In this document: positions 8,037-10,752 of the stretch, piece by piece
Position numbering within the stretch: the stretch's first letter is position 1
Layout of the letters: each line of letters begins with the position of its first letter
From: Kalaharituber pfeilii
Lineage: Eukaryota > Ascomycota > Pezizomycetes > Pezizales > Pezizaceae
DNA: 10,752 nt
Reading direction: 5' to 3'
NCBI GenBank assembly: GCA_015179045.1
Contig: WHUZ01000342.1
Coordinates: 1-10,752, forward strand
Position numbers and translations under genes: made by a program
The notes under the pieces: model-generated
Told to the model about the DNA's origin: nothing
Database searches by the model: none
The model's input: only the letters and a program-made list of their open reading frames with translations

Positions 8037-8190
8037 TCGTGGAACTCCCTGACAGATTCAAGGGATTTTTGCAAGTTCTTAATCAGTTCCCAAGTATCTT
8101 CGTCTTCGCTATATCCTTGCCATCAGATTCGGTACTTTACTACTCTATTAATTCATTTCGAATCAACCACATGGTCGACTTCGAAGAAAA
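8037..8190 (-). other. Element 2 chromodomain
   Basis: FFFEVDHVVDSK, stop, INRVVKYRI, stop, WQGYSEDEDTWELIKNL shows the chromodomain pattern with the first aromatic residue, core Trp and E-D-x-T-W region present. Both internal stops are TGA (8153-8155, 8123-8125) where Arg is usual, consistent with CGA to TGA. RYPRKP follows, typical of the chromovirus tail. The module would target integration to marked chromatin. Confidence 0.85.
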
Positions 8191-8249
8191 ATTCATCGTC
8201 ATCGTCGATTTCCATTTCCTGGGGTTCAAGTCGTTCTCAGAAGGGCTTC

Positions 8250-9270
8250 AGAAGTGAGATGTGGATGACTTTATGAAGTCGTATGCCTTGCGGCAAAGCT
8301 ACCTCATATGCGTGGTCATTGATAACTCTTGAGACGGGGTAGGGACCAATGTATTTGTTGGTCAAGGTTCGATTATTTCCTGAAGTAACCTTTAAGTTCC
8401 TTCGATCAATAAGAACCTTGTCTCCTACTTGGAATTTCCTTGCTTTATTAAGGAAGAGGTTCGACCGCCTATTGTTTATCTTCTTTAGAGTGTCGGCAAT
8501 GTGGTTATGTACTGTAGTCATCCTGTCTAGCCAGTCTTCAGCTGCCGGAGAGGCGTAGGTATTGTCGTCTGAGAGGTGAATAACTTTAGGGTCGAATGCA
8601 TATAAAGAGTGAAAAAGACTATAGCCATGGGTTGAGGTAGCAGTAGAATTGTAAGCGAACTCAGCTAGAGGTAGCCAAGTTACTCATCGGCTCTGTCGGT
8701 TGTGGCAGTAGATACAAAGATACTGTTTGAGAGTCTGTATTGCTCGTTCAGAGAGTCTATCGGTCTGGGGGTGATGAGCAGTACTAAGTCGGAGTCCTAT
8801 GTCAAGTTTCGAGGTTATTTCTTTCCAGAGGGCTGAGGCGAATTGTGGTACACGGTCAGAGGTAATATGTGAAGGTAGACCAAATTGCCGAAAGACATCG
8901 TTAATGAAAGCATTGGCGACATCTCGTATTGTTCAAGTGTTTCTCACTGGTATATAGCGTTACATTTTGGTGAACCGGTCTGTGACAACTAAAATAGCAT
9001 TAAAGCCCTTGAATTCTAGTAGTTCTCCAATAAAGTCCATAGCTATCTCCTCCCAAGGCTTCGTACCAGTAGGTATTGGCATAAGTCTAGTTTGCCTCGG
9101 ATGTCGGTCGGCTTTGGCCTTCAGGCAGGCTACACAACCAGTGACATAATCAGCCACTTGGTCTTTCCAGCCATCCTAGTAGAAGTTTCGAGAGAGGAGT
9201 TCTTGTGTTCGGTATACACCCCAGTGTCCAGCCACATTACTGTCATGGCACTGTTGTAATACTTCCAGTC
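8250..9270 (-). other. Element 2 integrase, motif residues intact but stop-interrupted
   Basis: The zinc motif is complete: His 9245-9247 (QQCHDSN), His 9224-9226 (AGHWG), Cys 9134-9136 and Cys 9125-9127 (GCVACL). The catalytic triad is complete: Asp 9035-9037 (AMDFIGEL), Asp 8855-8857 (TSDRVPQF) and Glu 8747-8749 (LSERAIQ), with 35 residues between the last two. The C-terminal module has GPYPV and then VIHISLLKPF. Five stops interrupt the region between 9178 and 8684, and the TGA at 8237-8239 follows KPF. All parts share one frame. Confidence 0.9.
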
Positions 9271-9442
9271 GATATTGCTCAGGTACCACAAGGAGTCCGT
9301 CATTGTTCCTTACCCATTCATTGTAGTTAACTCCAGGGATATTAGCCTACATGTCTTCTGCCTCACTTGCCTCTTCGTCAATTAGCAGTTGCCCATCCTT
9401 AAATAGTTGTTCGATGCTGCCAGAGGTGGCATCACCAGTTCA

Positions 9443-9832
9443 TCGAGAGAGGATGTCCGCTTTGCCGTTAAGCTTTCCCGGAACGTATTTGATAATGTAG
9501 TCGAATTCGGAAAGTTTCTGGCTCCAGTTGCCTTGCCGGCTATTGAGGTGTTGTTTGGTGGTAAAGTACTTTAGTGCGTGATAGTCAGTAAAGATGGTGA
9601 ACTCAATTCCCAGCAACTCTATCCTCCATTTCTTATACAGGCAATCAAAGATTGCCAGTAGTTCTTTGTCGTAGATAGGGTAGTTTCATTCAGCAGGGGT
9701 CAGTAATCGAAAGTGGTAGTTGCATGAGTGTAGAGTGGCAACGTTGTCCTTGGTATGATATTGGCTTAAGATACTAGCTAATGCCTGGTCTAAGCAGTCG
9801 GTTTCTACAATCGTAGGCAGGGATCGATCGAA
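9443..9832 (-). other. Element 2 RNase H domain
   Basis: FDRSLPTIVETDCLDQALAS gives the first acidic residue. NYPIYDKELLAIFDCLYKKW carries the conserved Glu, FTDYHALKYF the next Asp, and GKADILSR the terminal Asp. Stops at 9686-9688 (after PAE) and 9440-9442 (after LSR) are TGA, where Arg is typical. The active-site acids are therefore all present. Confidence 0.85.
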
Positions 9833-9934
9833 CTGCTGCAGTATGGGGGCAGTCATGAACTTGTTTTTGAGTTCCTTAAAAGTGGCTTGCTACTCTGCCC
9901 CCATATAAAGGGTATGTTTCCGATCAAGGTCATA

Positions 9935-10110
9935 AGTGGTCAAGTAGCAGCGGAATAGTTTAGAATAAATCGGCAGTAGTAGTTGGCAAAGCCTAGGAAG
10001 GCTTGCACCTCCTTTTTCTTTGTCGGCTGTGGCCAGTCGTGAATAATAGAGAGTTTGGCTGGATCTATCTTAATCTCAAGACCATTAATCAAATGACCAA
10101 GGAACATGGT
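9935..10110 (-). other. RT-RNase H connection, out of frame
   Basis: FLGHLINGLEIKIDPAKL and VQAFLGFANYYCRFI are the conserved connection motifs, but they are read in a different frame from the RT before and the RNase H after. A frame change near 10110 is reversed near 9933, so the shift is local, about 175 bases. A TGA lies in this frame after SAAT. Confidence 0.8.
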
Positions 10111-10745
10111 TTCGATGCATATGGAACTTGCACTTGGCTAGGTTAATCGCGAGCCCATGTTTGCTCAATTTAGCGAGCACTTTTTCCACTATCCTTTGAT
10201 GATCTCGTTCAGTTTTGCCTCCATAGATTAAGATATTATCCAAATACCAAACAACTCCATCGATGCTAATAAAGACCTCATCCATCATTTCTTAGAAGGA
10301 AGCAGGTGCATTGATGAGTCCGAATAGCATGACTGTGTACTCGAATAGGCCTTTGGATGTTTTGAAAGCCGTCTTCCATTCGTCGCCTGACTTTATCCAG
10401 ATGAGGTTGTAGCCATTTTTGAGATCGAGTTTGTTAAACCATTTACTACCTTGGGTCTTCTCGAGGAGTTTCGACATTAAGGGCAGAGGATATTTATTCG
10501 GAATGGTGAGTTTGTTTAGTACTCTGTAGTCAACGCACAGTCGGAGTAACCCATCTTTCTTCTGCATGAAAAGAATCAGTGAAGCTGCTTTTCAACCTTA
10601 ACCTTCGTATCTTCTCTGTTGATAGGTGTTCGTCGATATACCTCTGAAGGGCCTCATCTTCTTACCAGGTCGTCTTCATATACTGGACCATGGGGAGGCT
10701 TTGCATTTGAGTTCTCAAACGGGATTTCATGATCCTAGCTTTGGT
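10110..10745 (-). other. Element 2 reverse transcriptase, YLDN variant
   Basis: From the right edge: LPPHQS-stop-DHEIPFE (pre-RT linker), [40 protein letters not shown] (first catalytic Asp present), APASF-stop-EMMDEVF and WYLDNILIYGG. The Y-x-D-D motif reads YLDN (10235-10246), so the last catalytic Asp is Asn; GAT to AAT fits a single G-to-A change. The TAA at 10292-10294 sits at an expected Gln. Frame changes lie near 10665 and 10590. Confidence 0.88.
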
Positions 10746-10752
10746 GAGGGGG

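Larger units (their letters stand above)
7058..10752 (-). mobile_element. Element 2: Ty3/gypsy chromovirus, 3' half (runs off right edge)
   Basis: On the minus strand, RT, RNase H, integrase, chromodomain, 3' region, polypurine tract and 3' LTR follow in order. Composition is balanced and CpG-rich, in sharp contrast to element 1. The copy is defective: at least eleven in-frame stops plus several frame changes in and just after RT. It is clearly less decayed than element 1 and probably inserted into the 5' LTR of that element. Gag, protease and 5' LTR are outside the window. Its integrase sequence is quite different from that of element 1, so the two are different families. Confidence 0.9.
7997..10752 (-). 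pseudogene. pol: Element 2 pol (partial: RT-RNase H-integrase-chromodomain)
   Basis: The main frame, with codons ending at 10567, 10288, 9157 and 8521, runs to TAA 7997-7999. Premature stops include 10292-10294, 9890-9892, 9686-9688, 9440-9442, 9347-9349, 9176-9178, 8960-8962, 8933-8935, 8684-8686, 8237-8239, 8153-8155 and 8123-8125. TGA predominates, usually where Arg (CGA) or Trp is expected; TAG and TAA sit at expected Trp or Gln. Frame changes lie near 10665, 10590, 10110 and 9933, the last two cancelling each other. The N-terminal linker motif LPPHQS-stop-DHEIPFE is at the right edge. Upstream gag and protease are not in the window. Confidence 0.88.

Noticed and set aside
7976..8276. Two overlapping plus-strand open frames
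   Set aside because: Both are antisense to the chromodomain of element 2, whose motifs are clear on the minus strand.
8349..8558. Plus-strand open frame of 69 codons
   Set aside because: Antisense to the integrase C-terminal region, no domain seen.
8967..9149. Plus-strand open frame of 60 codons
   Set aside because: Antisense to the integrase core and zinc motif.
1..10752. tRNA, rRNA, CRISPR array, bacterial operon or phage genes
   Set aside because: No matching structure, repeat-spacer pattern or gene family was seen on either strand; nearly all of the window is accounted for by the retroelements.

Overview
The window is fungal-type repeat DNA, most likely from a filamentous ascomycete. 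It holds two Ty3/gypsy chromodomain LTR retrotransposons (chromoviruses), both on the minus strand and both dead. I see no host gene, RNA gene, CRISPR array or bacterial signal. The fungal assignment is an inference from the chromovirus architecture and from RIP-like mutation (C-to-T and G-to-A changes enriched at CpA/TpG). The species cannot be told.

Layout from left to right. Bases ~140-703 are a badly decayed LTR of family A. From 762 to 7057 lies element 1, very AT-rich and almost without CpG. Its minus-strand order is 5' LTR fragment (6873-7057), gag (6824 down to ~4694, with a long charged, coiled-coil-like N-terminal half and a zinc knuckle), protease, reverse transcriptase, RNase H, integrase, chromodomain (ending near 1113) and a candidate 3' LTR (762-~1052). 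At base 7058 composition changes abruptly and a well-preserved family A LTR starts (7058-7669, with perfect 8-bp terminal inverted repeats). This is the 3' LTR of element 2. Its polypurine tract, 3' region, chromodomain, integrase, RNase H and RT run to the right edge, so its gag, protease and 5' LTR lie outside the window.

Interpretation. Element 1 is old and was mutated almost only by G:C-to-A:T changes. Its reading frames are still traceable over about 5.7 kb with only two frame changes, yet stops are scattered throughout and key catalytic and zinc-binding residues are replaced (RT Asp to Asn, integrase His/His/Cys/Cys to four Tyr). Element 2 is younger and probably inserted into the 5' LTR of element 1. 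It is milder in decay: in-frame stops (many TGA at expected Arg or Trp positions) and a few indels, but an intact integrase zinc motif and D,D35E triad. In life both elements would have encoded Gag and Pol for particle assembly, reverse transcription and chromatin-guided integration. Neither copy as seen here can make a full Pol protein.
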